Source: Paracentrotus lividus (taxonomy: Eukaryota; Echinodermata; Echinoidea; Camarodonta; Echinidae). From it: a DNA stretch of 64,000 nucleotides. The DNA is taken from the NCBI GenBank assembly GCA_940671915.1, contig CALNVZ010003432.1, positions 11,912,951 through 11,976,950 on the forward strand, given 5' to 3'. Below are positions 43,791 through 58,570 of this stretch, piece after piece; position 1 is the stretch's first letter; each line of letters starts with the position of its first letter. Below the pieces are notes generated by a model, which did not search any database, was not told the origin of the DNA, and was given only the letters and a program-made list of their open reading frames with translations. The position numbers and the translations under genes are program-made.

Positions 43791-45660
43791 TTGTGGTTGC
43801 TGATGGTGCTTTTTTGTGTATCGTTGGGTTTCGTGTTTGCTTATGGTGTGGTCGGGTGCTTTGCGGGTGGTTTTGGGTATTGGGGGTGTTGAATCGTGGT
43901 GTTGCTGGTTGGTAGTTGGTTGGTAGGGTTTGGTTTTTGTTGTGTTTGTGTGTGCCGGGCGTTTGCGTTTGTGTGTTTGGGTGTAGGTTTGTCAGGATCT
44001 CTTTATTCTTTGGTGACATTTTATTAATGTTTGTTATTTTTGTTTATTATGTTGGTTTTTCTTTTTTTTTTCATTCTGATGACTGGTGGATGGCATTATG
44101 AGAGTGAAGGGGAGGGGTAGGGGAAAAAGAATCTGTGGATGGGGTGTTTGAGAAATGGTGGAAGAGAAGTTGGGAGAGAGGGAGAGAGAGCATTTAAAGT
44201 TATATGGGCGGGCAGGAGGTGGATAAATGATGAAGTCATTGATGGTCTAGATATTTCACTTCATGAAGTGTTTTTATATTTTATAGTTATGTGTCTATTT
44301 TATTTTCATCCATCATTCTTTATTATACTTCTTTAGTATATGTGTTTCATCTGTTAGATTTTATTTTAGATTACTATGCCTTAGGATAATTTGGTTATAT
44401 CTTGTAAGGTTTATTGTACAAATATATGTGATTATTCTATTTCCTCATCTCGCGCTCATTCTTCATTTCCTCTTCTTTCTATTCTCTCTATACTTGATCT
44501 TATCTTTTATGATGTAATTAGTATAGATCATTTGTTTTTAGTTTAATGTAACCCTTTGATCAATTAATTGTAATATTTTTATGATTTCTGAAACGTGTGT
44601 TAGTAGCCTACCGTTCACTTCCATTTCTATTGTGGCTATTATCTAAAACATATACTTAATTGATCCCTAGTTCGAATGTCTTTGGAGGGACTGACGATTT
44701 TTTGAAGATTTGGTGGGGGATATAGTGGCCATCTGAAGTCTCTCGTAGATATTCAAAATGTATATGTTCTTTACTTCTCAGCTCTAATTATCTTGGTAAT
44801 GTTCTTTACTCATTTCTTTCACCGATACTTTCCCTCTAAAAAAGCCATTAATTTCCTATAACGTCTCGATTATATTATGTCTATTCGTAGAGTGGGTTGG
44901 CTATCTAGAAGTTAGTTCATCTATATTATTGGGTTAGTGAAACATGTAGAGCAAGTTGTTGTGAACATTTATACGGTGTTTTAGTATTATTAGAGTAGCA
45001 CATTAGGCACTATGTTAAGGAGGCATCATTCATAAACTTAACAAGTCCTCAGAAGTCCTCTTAACTACTAATGGAATATGTTTATGCTTCTCTCTGTACT
45101 ATATGATGAGGGACAAATAAGGAATATACTAAAGTGTATTCCGTAATTACGCACTCTCTTAACCTTCATCTCCTCACTCACCTATCTCACTCTCATCATA
45201 CAGTAAACAATTACTTCGAGTCTCGTCACGTCTCTTCAATCGAGTTTCTTCTATCTATTTCCTCAACGTCTTCTCTTCTTTAAGCTTAAACACCTCCTCT
45301 TATTTCACTCATTCCTAATCCTAAAAATTTATTTCATTCGACGTCATCTCTTTCCGATTCTCATTAAACTACTATTTAATTTGATATAGTCTTATAACAT
45401 TGGACTATTGTAAAAGACTAAGTTGTTTGTGGCGTATATTACTTTTCTTTTGATTAACAAGCACTTTGTGTCTATTGATGTAGTGTACGTTAACTCTTTC
45501 TTTATTTTTGGGGTGTCTCTTCCTTTTTTATATTCGGAGCGGGGGGGGTGGGGTGGGGCATTGTTTTCAATCCTTCGCTTACTTAATTTACTGTTTCGAA
45601 CGTGGGCTTTCATTCAGCTATTTTTAGGCGTATTTAAGATAATCAATAGCAACTAGTTCT
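43790..45660. other. GT-rich block, then mixed T-rich sequence
   Basis: Line 43801-43860 has 29 T, 22 G, 6 C and 3 A. Later parts alternate (CT-rich at about 45140-45300). No gene is seen. Confidence 0.55.
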
Positions 45661-48600
45661 CAAAACCCACACCGCCCGCCACTCAAATCTTATCACAAGC
45701 AAATATTTTTATGAAAATACAGTAATTAATGGTCCTAAATTATGAATGTTGTCTCCTGGGCCTGTAAATTCTGTGACTTGATGACAAAAAATGCAAGAAA
45801 TTTCGAGGGTTCCATATGGTCAATTGGTTTCTGACTTGTTATTGATTTCACTATACATAATTGTCCATACATCATTAATAATAGCAACAATTCTCGTGCT
45901 AAATGATAACTAAAAATTAAAACATTCTTATGGTTAAAAGAGGATTGAATAGATATGGATTATTTTTACAGCTTTCAAAGTTATAATAACACAACTACCA
46001 ATTTTCAAGTAGTAAGAGTACTGACCTAACTTAAGGAGGACACACACAAATATACGTGATTAATTATGATAATTAAATTAAATATGTCAATAAATTAAAA
46101 ATTAATAAATATTAAATTTTATTGTTTATTGAATAATGTTTATTTACACAATATAACTCGCCTTTTAATTAAAATAAAAAATATAAAACTCTAAATGAGG
46201 ATTATTTTTGTTTAAATAATATATTGTTGTTATTTTTTTATCTTTTTTTTTTTTTAATGTAAGTAGATATTAGAATGTTTAAAATACATATAATTTTTAT
46301 TTCTTTATAATAATTCAACTAACTACATTTAAAAGTGATAAGTATTAGTTAAGATTGTTACAATAACATGTTTAGTTGCTGATGATTTATCGTAAATATA
46401 AAGTTTATTATCTTATTATGTATTTAGATTTTCATAAAGATTAATTATTTCAATTATTTAATATATTTAAAATTTTTAGTGATTTTAAATTGTTAAATTG
46501 ATAGTCTAATTGAAGAGAAAATAAGAGGTACGAATATATAATTCTCTCTTAAATATCTTGACAGACCTTTATCACTCACTTTCCGAGGTATAAACCGCGC
46601 CCATGTCTTCCAATTGTATTTCACATTAATTAAATTAATATAATTATACATACCGACTTCAAAGTTTACATCTCATAATATTAATAAAGCAACTTCTTCC
46701 TACTATGTGAGGTCATAAGGCTATAATCAGGAGGTGAGATGTTACGTTCCTTAATAAAAACTTCATTATGGGATAAATATTATTATTTGTTGAGGATCAC
46801 AAAAATTTCACCTTAACATTAAATTATGTATATAATGAGATAATATAGTATTACTCACGATTAGATGATTATGCTTTATTGAAATAAACAATTTAATATT
46901 AAATTAGTCAGATTTACATATTAATACTTCTGATTTTAAAGTAAATATGAAATTATTTTATTCAAAACTATTAGTTATTTAAAATTTTTATATATATTTA
47001 ATTAATCTTGTTAGATCTCACTATGACCACTACTTAAAGCACCTATTGTGGATTTTTAAATTATTATCAATTTTTATAAGAAATAATGTTTTATATTTTA
47101 TTACGCAATATATAATAATATATAAATTTTTATTTTTCTAAATTTTTTATAGTCTCATATAGATTTTTTGGTTTATAAATTTTAAAATTTTCTTATTTGA
47201 AATTTTTTAATTTATGAATTTAATTATAACATATTTTAACCAATATAGTTCTCATATTTTAATTAACATTTTTACTACTCATATATACATAAACTCCATA
47301 TTAGATCCTATTTGTGACTTTTAACACTCATAAAACACACTATAAAATTTCATTTCTAAAACCATATTCTAAAATTTTTTTTAAATTTATTCATTGTCTT
47401 ATGTATTTATAGTCTTCTTATAATTATATAATTATTAATTGAAACCTATAAGTCCTTAGGGCTAGCCGTTATCACACACTTAAACAATATTGTCTCCGAA
47501 CAACTAACACTCGATAAGTAGTAGCTTGAAGTAACCAAATATTATGCTTATTCCAATTTTATAGAATATTAACATGATGTCGGTTAGGCTATATTTATAC
47601 TCTATGTCAACTTTTCTACCTCATAGTATCTCAATCTAACATTAGACGTGTATTTATATTTTGTTATCACTCTTGCCTCTCCAGATCGTAACTTTGTTTA
47701 TTATACTTAAGAATTTTTTTACGCCTGGGTCCGTGGCATCTTAACAGCTCTGTGGTTTACACTTTTCATACTCTTAGTTCCATTTATAGTAGCTAACCAG
47801 ACTTAAATCAAGGAGATCTGTCTATATCACAACGTAACACATAAATACATCTCAATTGTGGCGTACTTACGTGCCTTGTGAACGGCATAAAGTAAATTAT
47901 TGCTTTACAAGACGGTAAATTGGAGATGTGACTTGCTATAATAGGTTATCATTCTTATAGCTGGATCTATATTATAAACCACGGATTGTATTGAAGGTGA
48001 GTTGACATATAATGATTTATCGGGTACAATCAACTTACACGCTCCGATGTGGCTGATGTGATTTTACAATCAAAAAATAAATGAAGGGAGGATATTCGGA
48101 GTAAAACCTGTTCGAACATTATAATGTTGGTAACAGTCAAAAGCATAGTTTATATATGCTGGATGTATTATTAAGTTTTTGATATTCTGTGAGATTTAGG
48201 GTATTGAAATATTGATAAGAAATTGAATTGTAATATTTTTAGAGATATAGTTTTTAGGTTAACCATTTATATTAGTGGATTGAAATATTAAATGGTGTTT
48301 ATAAGTAAGAGAATTGCCTCATGTATAACTTAATAAGATGAAGCAGTTATTATATATAATATATATATATTGTATTGAGGTTATTTCATTTGGTATAGCT
48401 ATATGTATATATTCTACATGAGTGAGTAAAAGACCAAAAAATTTAACTATAGACAAATGTGGAATCAACAAGAAAACAATAATATCAAATTATTTCCTAG
48501 ATAATATGAAGAGTAATATGAGACATATTATGCGTCACTTTTCCTTCATTTATTGTGTGGTAAGTATTTAAGTATTGGTGAATAAGAAATATTGTTTGAG

Positions 48601-51600
48601 AAAATGAAATTTGAAGTTCGTGAGACAGTGGGGACTGAATTGAAAAATAAAAAGCTGAAAAGCAAGATAACTCATGAGTAATAGAGAAAAATTTTTAAAA
48701 ATTGTTTTGAGAATAAATTGAACGTACCAGGTTGTTGGTAGTTATAGAGTAGATTCATGTGTAAAAATTAGATTGATTATAGTAATATGAATGATAATTA
48801 TAAAAAAGTATGTAACTGAAAAGAACTGAAAAGGATATTATTATTTTGAAAGGATTATTTTGTATTTGGGAAAGTGTGACTATTGATGAATATAATATAA
48901 TATATATTATTTTAAAAATGAGTTTATAGCTGTAAAGGACTGCAAGTTAATTTGGGAAAGAAAAGTTTAGTTATAATAAGTTATGTTTATATTAGTTAGG
49001 ATGGAAGGTTGAATTTTTTGATAGAGTTTTGTTATTTTGATTTAATAATTTTGAGAAATTGAGATTTAATGTTAGGAAGAATGAGAAATGTTTCACACTA
49101 CTAAGATAAAGATGATAAAAAAATTGGTACAAAAAGATAAGGGAGGAGTTAATAAGTTTAAGAATATGTATACAGAATTTGGGGTTGTACTAAAAATTGG
49201 TTTTATTTCTTTATTGAATGTTTTATAGGTGTAAAGTTTTTTTGACTATCTGCATCCCCCATGATTCTCCCCGCACTGGTTTATCATTACTAGCCACCCC
49301 TCCAAACCCCCACCACCCATCCCAAATCTCAGACCTATCATCGATTATTTATCTGACTCTACATCTGACATCTGACACACCCCTCTTTTATCCCACTTCT
49401 ATCTACTCACCCTAATCGACCTACTCTTTAATCCTCTCATTATTTTCTTATCTCGACACTCTCATATATTTAAAACTAGGAGCCTCTTCAACTCGACATC
49501 TTGATACCACTCCCACTGCTCCCGCCTATTTATATATATATTATATTATGTAATTTATTATATAAGAGAGATTTAAAATAATGATTTGTAATATATATGA
49601 TGGATATATTAGTTTTTTTTTTAATGTTAAGGAATATATACAGATTGTGGTTATATAAATAATGACTGGCATAAAATATGAAGATGTAATTAAGAATAAA
49701 TTAATATATGTAGATTAATTTAAGATGAATCTCATAATGAGTATATAATGTTGATGATGGAGAGGTTAAGTGAATAGAAAGCGAAATATAAGATTATCGG
49801 TAGGAGAGATTTGCTTTAGAGATGACGGACATTGATAATGATTAAGTACCATTTAGATGAATTTTGTGGTGAGAAATAATAAATATAATAGTATGTTTGA
49901 TAATCTAAAAAATGAGTTAGATGCAGTATAGGAAGTTGAAGCTTTGCATTGTAATAAGGTTTTGATGTAGATTTATAGAAAGATATATATAAGATTATTT
50001 GTATAATATATGAAGATAATAATTTTTATTTGTGTGAAATGATTAATATGAGAATAAGGTAAAATAAAATATTGGATAAAAATTGAAAAAAATAAAGATA
50101 AAAAATAAATTCATTACTTTTATGTGAGAGAAGAAGAAGTAAAATAAAAGATATCGTTTATTTTGGTAACTACCACCCGAAGATTTGTTATACAGGGACG
50201 AAGCTTATATAATTTGATGGATGTAAAGTAGTGGAGTTAGGATAAATTATTAACACGATAATAAGTTTCTACTGCAGTGCAACAACGGAGAATTTGTTAT
50301 GGCTATTGGTATTAATGGATTTACATGATGATTTATTGATATGAAATTAGTAAAGGGTGATGGATGAATACATGGAGAGTAAGAGTAACTATTAATATAT
50401 TCTAGATTTGAGGAAGAAGAAAGGGAAATAAACTGAACTAAATGAATACTAATTTCTACTCATTGTACAATGGATAAAATTTCACTTGTATAGTAGAAAA
50501 TAAGTGATGTGAAAAAAGAAAAAACATGGGCGTGTGGAAACAAAATGTGATTATTTTAAGATACTATATAAGTGAGTAGTGTAGAAGGGTAATTAATGAT
50601 GTATTTAATATTACATATCATTCAAAGAGGATGGTCAAAACTATGGAGTATAGATAGAATAATAATAGACATATTGTTATAATGAGACAAAGTAAGGGCA
50701 ATAACTCCCTCAAACTACATGTATAATATATAATTTTAATGATTGTAATAGTATTTTAGATATGAATATGACATAAGCGTTGGGTCGCATGGCTATGCAA
50801 TCATCGATCACACTTCGATAGATGGTAGAATTAAAGAGAAGATGAATATAATACGCTAATGACGAGATTAAGATGTATATAAACAATATGGAGAATAGTT
50901 AATATATGATTTATAGTTGAAATGTATAAGAGGAAAATTATCATTTTGATTGGAGAAAAGGAATATTATTACACTTAAACAAGATATTTATAATGTATTT
51001 TGGATCTTAGTTGAATGTGAGAAAAACATAGAATGAGTGATGTATTATAATCTCTCACTTACATATCAAATTTAACAGAGCTTATATGATTGGTAAATTA
51101 TTTATAATGAAATATTGAAATGATATTTGAGGTTGGTGAAAATTATAAAATTGAAATATGATTTGATTGAAGGCAAATGTGTAAAATAATGTTAATTAGT
51201 AGGATGTATAGTTAAAATAAAAGAATGGGAAAATAAATTGAAGTAAAATTTAGTGAAGATAATAAGATGTGAATAAATATGTAGGATGATGATAGGTTTT
51301 TAGTGAGTAATTTTTTTTATTATTAATGAGTTTTTAATTATTATGTAATATGAGAATATTAGATAAATGTTTAAATTTATAAAAATTGTTAATGAATTTA
51401 ATATGATCGGGAATAGATAAAGGATTGATAATAATAATAAAGATATATAATGAAGATATATGAGTTTAATATGTTGTGGGATTAAAAAGAAAGATAATTA
51501 AATTTTAGTTAGAAGAAAGGATAATGATTTATTAATAATGTAAATATATTGTTTGGAGATTATAATTGTTGTGGAAATGGAATGGAAATAAGAAATAAAG

Positions 51601-53350
51601 AAATAGAATATATGAGATATTGTGTATAATAAATATATTGATTTATAAATTTGATAGTGTATATAATAAGAAGGTATGAGAGAAGTATAATTTATCAAGT
51701 AAGGAGATTTAGAGAGTTGGTAAGATAAATGTGTGGAGTAATGAAAAATGGGAGTAGAATTTAAGAAAGTGACTAGTATAATTGATTGTAGATTATATTT
51801 TGGAAGGATGAGAAAGGAAAAAATAATGAAAGAAAATAAATATATGAAAATTGTGTATCAGAAATAAATATTTGATTTATTAACAATGGTAAATTGAGTA
51901 TTATAATAAAGAGGTATAGAGGTGATGTGAGTATTTAAGTGGGAAGAAAGTGTGTGGTGATTAAGAAATAGGGAGTTGAATTTAAAAGAATAGATAGTAT
52001 GTATTGTGGGAGATGAATACATTTGAAGAGATGAAGGAAAAAAATAAAGAACAAGAGGGGAGATAATGGTGTATAATTAAATATTGATTGATAATGGTAA
52101 TAGATAAGACTGCAAGTTAGAATAATATCTTTTAATGAAGACAAAGGTGTAATAATATATTTAACAAGGTTTAACTCATTTAAAAATATATTAAGATAAA
52201 TGAATGAAATGGGCACTTGCTAGATAGAAAATGAAGAGATTTAATTTGTTTAGAAATTTAATGGATTAGAATGATAAGTATTTAAATATGAGTGGTAGAA
52301 TAATTATGGAGATGAGTATATTGGTTATTATAATAAGAAAAAGTGAAATTGTAAATAGGTATTTTGTAGATGATGTAATTATTTTTATGTGATAGGGGTG
52401 AGGTAGAGAAGTGAAATTAAAGGAATATGCGAAGATATTAGTAGCAATTAATGGAATCATTTTGGTAATGTATGTGAGTGTTGTTGTTTAATTTAGGAAA
52501 AGAACTGTATTATATTATTTTAAGAATGAAATATGAAATGGTAAGTAATGGTAATTACAGATGATGAAAGTTTAATATTATTGATAAAAATGATAATAAC
52601 ATAGTAAATTTGAGGATTAATAATTTTTTATTTTTTAAAACTGGTAGGATGATTTTTAGATATTTGATAGAAGATAATAAATATTAAGAACTTAAACATC
52701 ACATCCATCCAAAAAACATGAAGATAAAAGATAACCTTATTACACAGCCAAACTTTAACACCGTGATTGAGATGAAACGGGAAATATTTAGAAATATTTA
52801 ATTATTGATATTGGGGTTAATGAGATTAAGTCATATTAAAAGCTGATGCATAAAATGAAAGGGAAAGGGAAAAGAGTTAAGTGGGAAGATAATGGAGGAT
52901 GTTAATGTTTTGTAATTTAAAAAATTAGTAATACTAGAGACTAGTTTGGAATTATTATTGGTTATTTTTTGTTATAAATTATACAGGAGTAAATTAGGGA
53001 ACGTCACATAATTGAAATAAAATGTATACTTATTAGGTATGTATAAAAAGAATCATAAGTATTATGAAAAATTATTGTTGTGTGTTGGTTTTTATTTTCG
53101 GTAATAGTAATAATTAAATATTTTGGATAAATTTTAGTTGTTTTTATATTATTTGTTTACTTGTTTTATTATTATATAGGAAATTATAATTAAATGTGCA
53201 GAGGAAGAAAAAAAAAATATATATTTCAATGTACTTAATAATATACTTTAAATTTAAATGGAGATTAATTTTTTATTAAAAGAAAAACAATATTTTTATT
53301 TTGAGATGATTGGAATAGATTGATTGTTTTTAAATGGAATGGAAATTAAT
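45660..53350. other. Very AT-rich, C-depleted sequence without genes
   Basis: 45.66-47.5 kb is AT-rich. From about 48 kb cytosine nearly disappears from + (51541-51600: 14 G, no C), with a short C-rich reversal at 49230-49530. No open frame has family resemblance, no repeat unit is evident, and the end at about 53350 is abrupt. Confidence 0.6.
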
Positions 53351-53354
53351 AGAA

Positions 53355-56300
53355 GATATCATAAGCAAAGCTGTAATGCTGGACAAGTTAAGGTTAACAA
53401 AACACATGATTACAAAGGCTTTCAACATGATACATAAATATAATCTTTTTAACATTTGACGTTGTAAATGCAATCTAAATTGCAAAATATCTTCACAGTT
53501 GCTAAATCTAGCAGATAATCAACAGCAACATTTAAAAATCATACTTCAGAGAGCTGAGAACATCATTAAAATGTCTGAGCAATTATGTTGTTTCTTTTAA
53601 AAAAAATAATGCACTCAACTGAAATATTTTGAAGCAAAAAAAAAATGCGCTAGGCTATTAAGGAATTTTAATTCCTCATTATATATTATAAAGGGGAAGA
53701 ACAGGTGCTTTTTTAACTAATACAGCACCTACTTATAGAATAGGAATTTAAAAAATGTTTTTCATCAAGTAATCAACAAGGCACTTCTTAAAAATCACCA
53801 AATTTTGAATTTGGAATCAAAGCAGGAAGACAAGCTAAATGACATGGCTCATTAGAGCAGACAGGTTTCACTCCTTTTTGGTCCTTCCTAAATGCTGTAA
53901 TTAAAGCATTCCCATGTAGAGCATTGTCTTTGTAAGTATTTAAAAGTTTTGGGGATAGCTGGGATTTTAAACAGTGGGCATCCAGCAAAATGGGAGATTT
54001 GCGGCACAATCTAAAAGTTGAATAACCATGTACGGGATTCCCAGCTCAGGAATCGGTGTAAAGATCTTTATCAACGTGAAATGAAACGGCATTGTATGTT
54101 AAGAACTGTGAGTATTTCAATAATATTGGGGTTTGGGGGTTGTGGGTGTTCTGTAAAGGGCTGTAAATAGAAGAAGTGAAATAAGAATGAAAATAATGTG
54201 GATTTTATGCTTGGCAAATCATTAGCACTATGATTGATATCTTAGAGATCCGAATGTTTAAAATGAATTAAAATTAAACAGTTCCCTCCTGTCTTTGTTC
54301 TCAGGCTCATATCCATTAACAATGCCTATTCTCTTTATTAGAAATTATGCACGCAAAAATATTTGAAAACTGACGCGGTATAAAGAAGAGAGACGGGCAT
54401 TGGTTACGTGATAGTTAACTTTATGATATAATAAGATATTATTTACAGCACAAAAAATAGAGAAACATGGGGAAACTAAAGTCCTCTATGTTTACCTACA
54501 TATCCATGCACGCCAGCCCTACCCCTATGTGAGACGCACAATAAAAAAAAGCATCAACCTGAGATTGTAAGAAGAGGGCATTACGAGAAGGATCATACAA
54601 AAGGTGCCATGAAAGAAACAGATGAATTAGTGGTCCTTAGAAGCGGATGGCGGAATGCGGTGGCTAAATCATGTTCTGACTGGTGAATTAGTCCCTTGTC
54701 AGCATGGTGGCTTGAGTTGTGTTTCCAAGGGAGGTGAATGCATCTACTTTTTTTCATCCATTGTGAGGAAGAAAGAGCGTTAGCTCTATATCGAATAGTA
54801 TGTGACATAATGCCCTTACTGGTACTGAAGGGTAATTTTGTTAGTAACTTCACATCTTCCCGAAGATGTGTGAAAGAGTACAGAAGGTGATTTTATCATC
54901 CTTTCACGATACAAATGTTTAGCAATCCACTGTATCTGAGCAGGAAATACAAACAAAGGCAAACATAGACATGACCTTAAGGAAACAGTTGTTGGAGAGC
55001 AAATGAAGATGATGAACGGGCCGTAACTTTCAAATAAAATTATAAATATACTCCATATCAGGATCTTGAGATGTACAATATGACAATACGACGTTGTGGA
55101 ACAGGTGTTTGAATCAGAGTGTGAAGAAGTGAATGAAGGCTGTCTTCTCAGATTCTCACATAGAATTTCTTTTACCCTGTCTCAGACTAAGAGATATATA
55201 ACAAGGCAATGTTCAGCAAATGGGCTTCTTGCAGAACGAGTACTTTAAACGTTCTTTTTGGAGGAACTAAGTCGTGTACACACCATGATAATGTTTGATA
55301 ATTGATTGATTGTGATTTGTTTAAATGAATATTGATTCAGTATGAAGCATTTAATAATAGTCACAATATAATTCCATTTCAAGTGTAAAAGACCCTTTAT
55401 TCTGATATAACAGAATGATCTTGTCACGCATCATGTCTGTGGTAGCGCCTTATTTGCCTGCATCACATACTGTCTATTAAGAGACATTGTATACCTAGAC
55501 ATCTGCAAGCAAGAACCATCCTAGCTGTAATTGGGAAGGAATTTCTGTTTTGTCTTCTTCTGCTTAATACTTTCTAAGCTGTAGGAACAATCTTTGGCAA
55601 TACTGTTATTTGCAAATTGGTTCGAGCATAAGTAAAATGCATTTGTTATCAGGATTATATAAAGCATAATAAAATGTCATAAACTTATTAAGAAATAATT
55701 AACCGTATTTATAAATATAATTTAAGTGTTTTATAAATGATTCCATCTGCTCTCTTCTTTGGCATTCAAAAGAAAATCTCTAATTCTATTTGCTAAATAT
55801 TTAATGCAAGCTATAATTTTCAATTCTTTAATTCTTTTCAGCTCAGATACTTGTGGTCTCCTCCTTCTCAGTAGATTCAGCAAGAAGGCCTTAGGACATC
55901 TCTTTGGAAGGCGAAAGATTAAAATAAGTGTTCAGCCAGAGGGCGATAAGCAAGAGTTACAGTGCATATGCCGCCATCTTGACGCAAAAGTGCATCTCAG
56001 GAGAGAAGTTTCGCCTGGCTGGTCACGTAAATCGGCCGTCAGCTTGGGATCCTGCGCTGGACTTCCTCGGAGGAAGTCGTATTAATACTTAGCCGCTGGT
56101 CTCACGCAGGTTGACCCCTGAAGGTCACGGGGGACCGGCATATTTGCGCATGGCACTTGTCTGATCCCAAACAAGGAGAATATGCTCTCTATGTGTTTCA
56201 TGGCCAAACAAAGACGGATGATATGACTGAATTTTTTTTTTAATCTTCTTTCTTTCTACAGGCAGCAGTCCTTCATTAAAATTTGCACACTAGTTTGAAA

Positions 56301-58570
56301 TATTTTTTTATAGTAAAGTCACTCTGTTATGCCCTGATTGTTCTGCTTATGCTGTTATGTCCTAAGGACCTTTGTCTGTCCCTATGAGTATTCATTCCTT
56401 TAAATTGAATTATTGAAATGTCACTTAATAGTGATGAATTTTTTACTTATCTTTGGAATTATCAGAAGTAGTAGGCCTACATTTAGATGCATCAAACATT
56501 CAAACCAGTTACAATGATTATAATCTGGATTCGTTCTTAATTATTACATTATGTCTACGACATAACGGATTACAGAACTTAGCATTTGTCGCAGTCAATA
56601 AGATTCCAAGATTTCTTACCCACAATGTGTGCACTATTCGTCCACTCCATGTACACACTATTGCTGATTTAACATGGATACACAGGCAATCACAATGTTA
56701 GAAACTGAAAGTTTGCCAATACAAAATGGATAATGTATTCCTGATATTAATTATAAAGGAATTTTTAAAATCGAACCCTTCACTTCCTCCCAGCACTTTG
56801 CCATGTATCCTGAAGTTAGTTTGTCCTGTACAAAAGAGAACATAAAGTTAAACTGAGTAATATATAAGGCTTCACAAATCAGGTAAAATAAAAAGATAAA
56901 AATGGGCTTGATTTCAAATTAAAATTAGCACCCTCTTCGTCATAGGCCCCTACTACAGCGAGGAAAAGAAAATACTTTCTTATGATTTGGATTGACTTTT
57001 TCCTGTACAGAATAAAAGGATCTCACATTGTAAGTAAACCCAAATATATACTGCAATTAAAAAATAACGGTAGGCCTATATAAACCGCACCCCAAAATTT
57101 GGACCCTTAAAAAAAAATAAAAAAAATAAAAAAATAAATTAAAAATTAATTAAGAATTTTAATGAATAAACTTATTTCAAACAAAATAATATTTCAATGC
57201 AATTTCTATATTTTAAATTACACCCCGCCCCCCCCCCCAGCGTCGCGCCCCTACTGTACTACCGGTATGGTCACAAGAAAAGAAAAAAATAATTGTCCAC
57301 CGCCAATATTGGCCATCCATACACAACACGTCATCATCAATTTTCACACACACGTACGATCGATCGATCACTGCATGCACTGCATATGCACTGAACGCAG
57401 GTTACAGTGTCGTCCATTCATATCATGCTTGCAACATGTCAGAAAAATGAATGCACACCCGGCCCGCCGCCCGTCGTATATATACCGGTATATACAAGCT
57501 TGAAAATTCGGGTTCGCGTTCGCGGCCGGGGCGGGGGAGTGTACCGAGAGAAAGACCCGGGATTGCATCGCAATTCCCGGCAGGCTGGGGCCGGGACTTG
57601 CGCGGGTTTGCACACAATTATGCCCGGCCCTGCCGGACTTTGACCGGGATTTGACCGGGGAATGTCATTTTTTAGCTTACATTTAGCGTGCAAGTCCCGG
57701 CCATCCCCGGGTACCCAGGGGCCGGGACATCAATTGACAAGTGCATAAACCTACATGTATTGTAATTTGTAGTCCAATGCAATAGGTCTAGCTATGAATA
57801 TGGGTACAGATGAGGGCTCTATTGTATGAACTAAATTAATAATTTACACATGTAGCTCTTCATGTAGGCCTACTGCAATGTACGAACCAGTGAGTATTTT
57901 TTGCATTAAAAATGAAAAAAACATGTTCGGGTATTAAAACTAATTTGTAATATGTGTGCATTTAGATAGGGCCTACAAGTATTAAACAATAATGATAGGT
58001 ATGTATGCTAAACCATATTAATTTGATAAATGAGGTATTATCATGGTACAATAATCCAAGCTTAATATGGATAAAAACAAATTCTGGGTGTTATAAGAAA
58101 ATAAAACACATTACACATACCAATTTAATAAGAAGTGAACAAATGACTGTAAACATTTGAATATTTTCAATAGAAATTATGTACACTCGTACATGTACCA
58201 TACATACAAGTGTGTAAATCTTCCCACACCAAATAAGTAAATGACAATATCTTTTCAAATTGTCTATCTCTCTTCATCTCTTATACCCTAACTCTCCACC
58301 TCAGATCCTCACAACTGTTGACAGCCATTGTGGGCTTTCAGTCTGGCATGAACATTGAGACAATAGGCTGCCTGATGATGTATACTGCTGTACAATAGCT
58401 GGGGGCTGGACATACCATTAAAGGATCACAGATAGAAAAAGGAATCTAAATAGAGACTATAATTACACAGTCAGGCTCTGTGGTGCACAAGGGTCATCAC
58501 CAGGATTAAGGGGGGGGGGCTTGCTAAGGGCCATTTTTTAAGAAATGGACACTTTAGAAACAAATTTTAA
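53355..58570. other. Ordinary-looking intergenic region
   Basis: Composition returns to that of 1300-41200. No recognisable gene. Two unassigned frames on - (54009-53788 and 54853-54593) and one on + (55759-56085) match no family I know. A CpG-rich repeat sits at 57520-57735. Confidence 0.5.
57520..57735. repeat. CpG-rich element with repeated CCGGGA words
   Basis: Many CCCGGG/CCGGGA words. CCGGGACTTGC near 57590 recurs inverted as GCAAGTCCCGG near 57690. Probably a dispersed element; limits unknown. Confidence 0.45.

Noticed and set aside
46000-53300. Mitochondrial DNA insertion, suggested by strong strand skew and AT richness
   Set aside because: No mitochondrial protein, rRNA or tRNA pattern could be read on either strand under standard or echinoderm codes.
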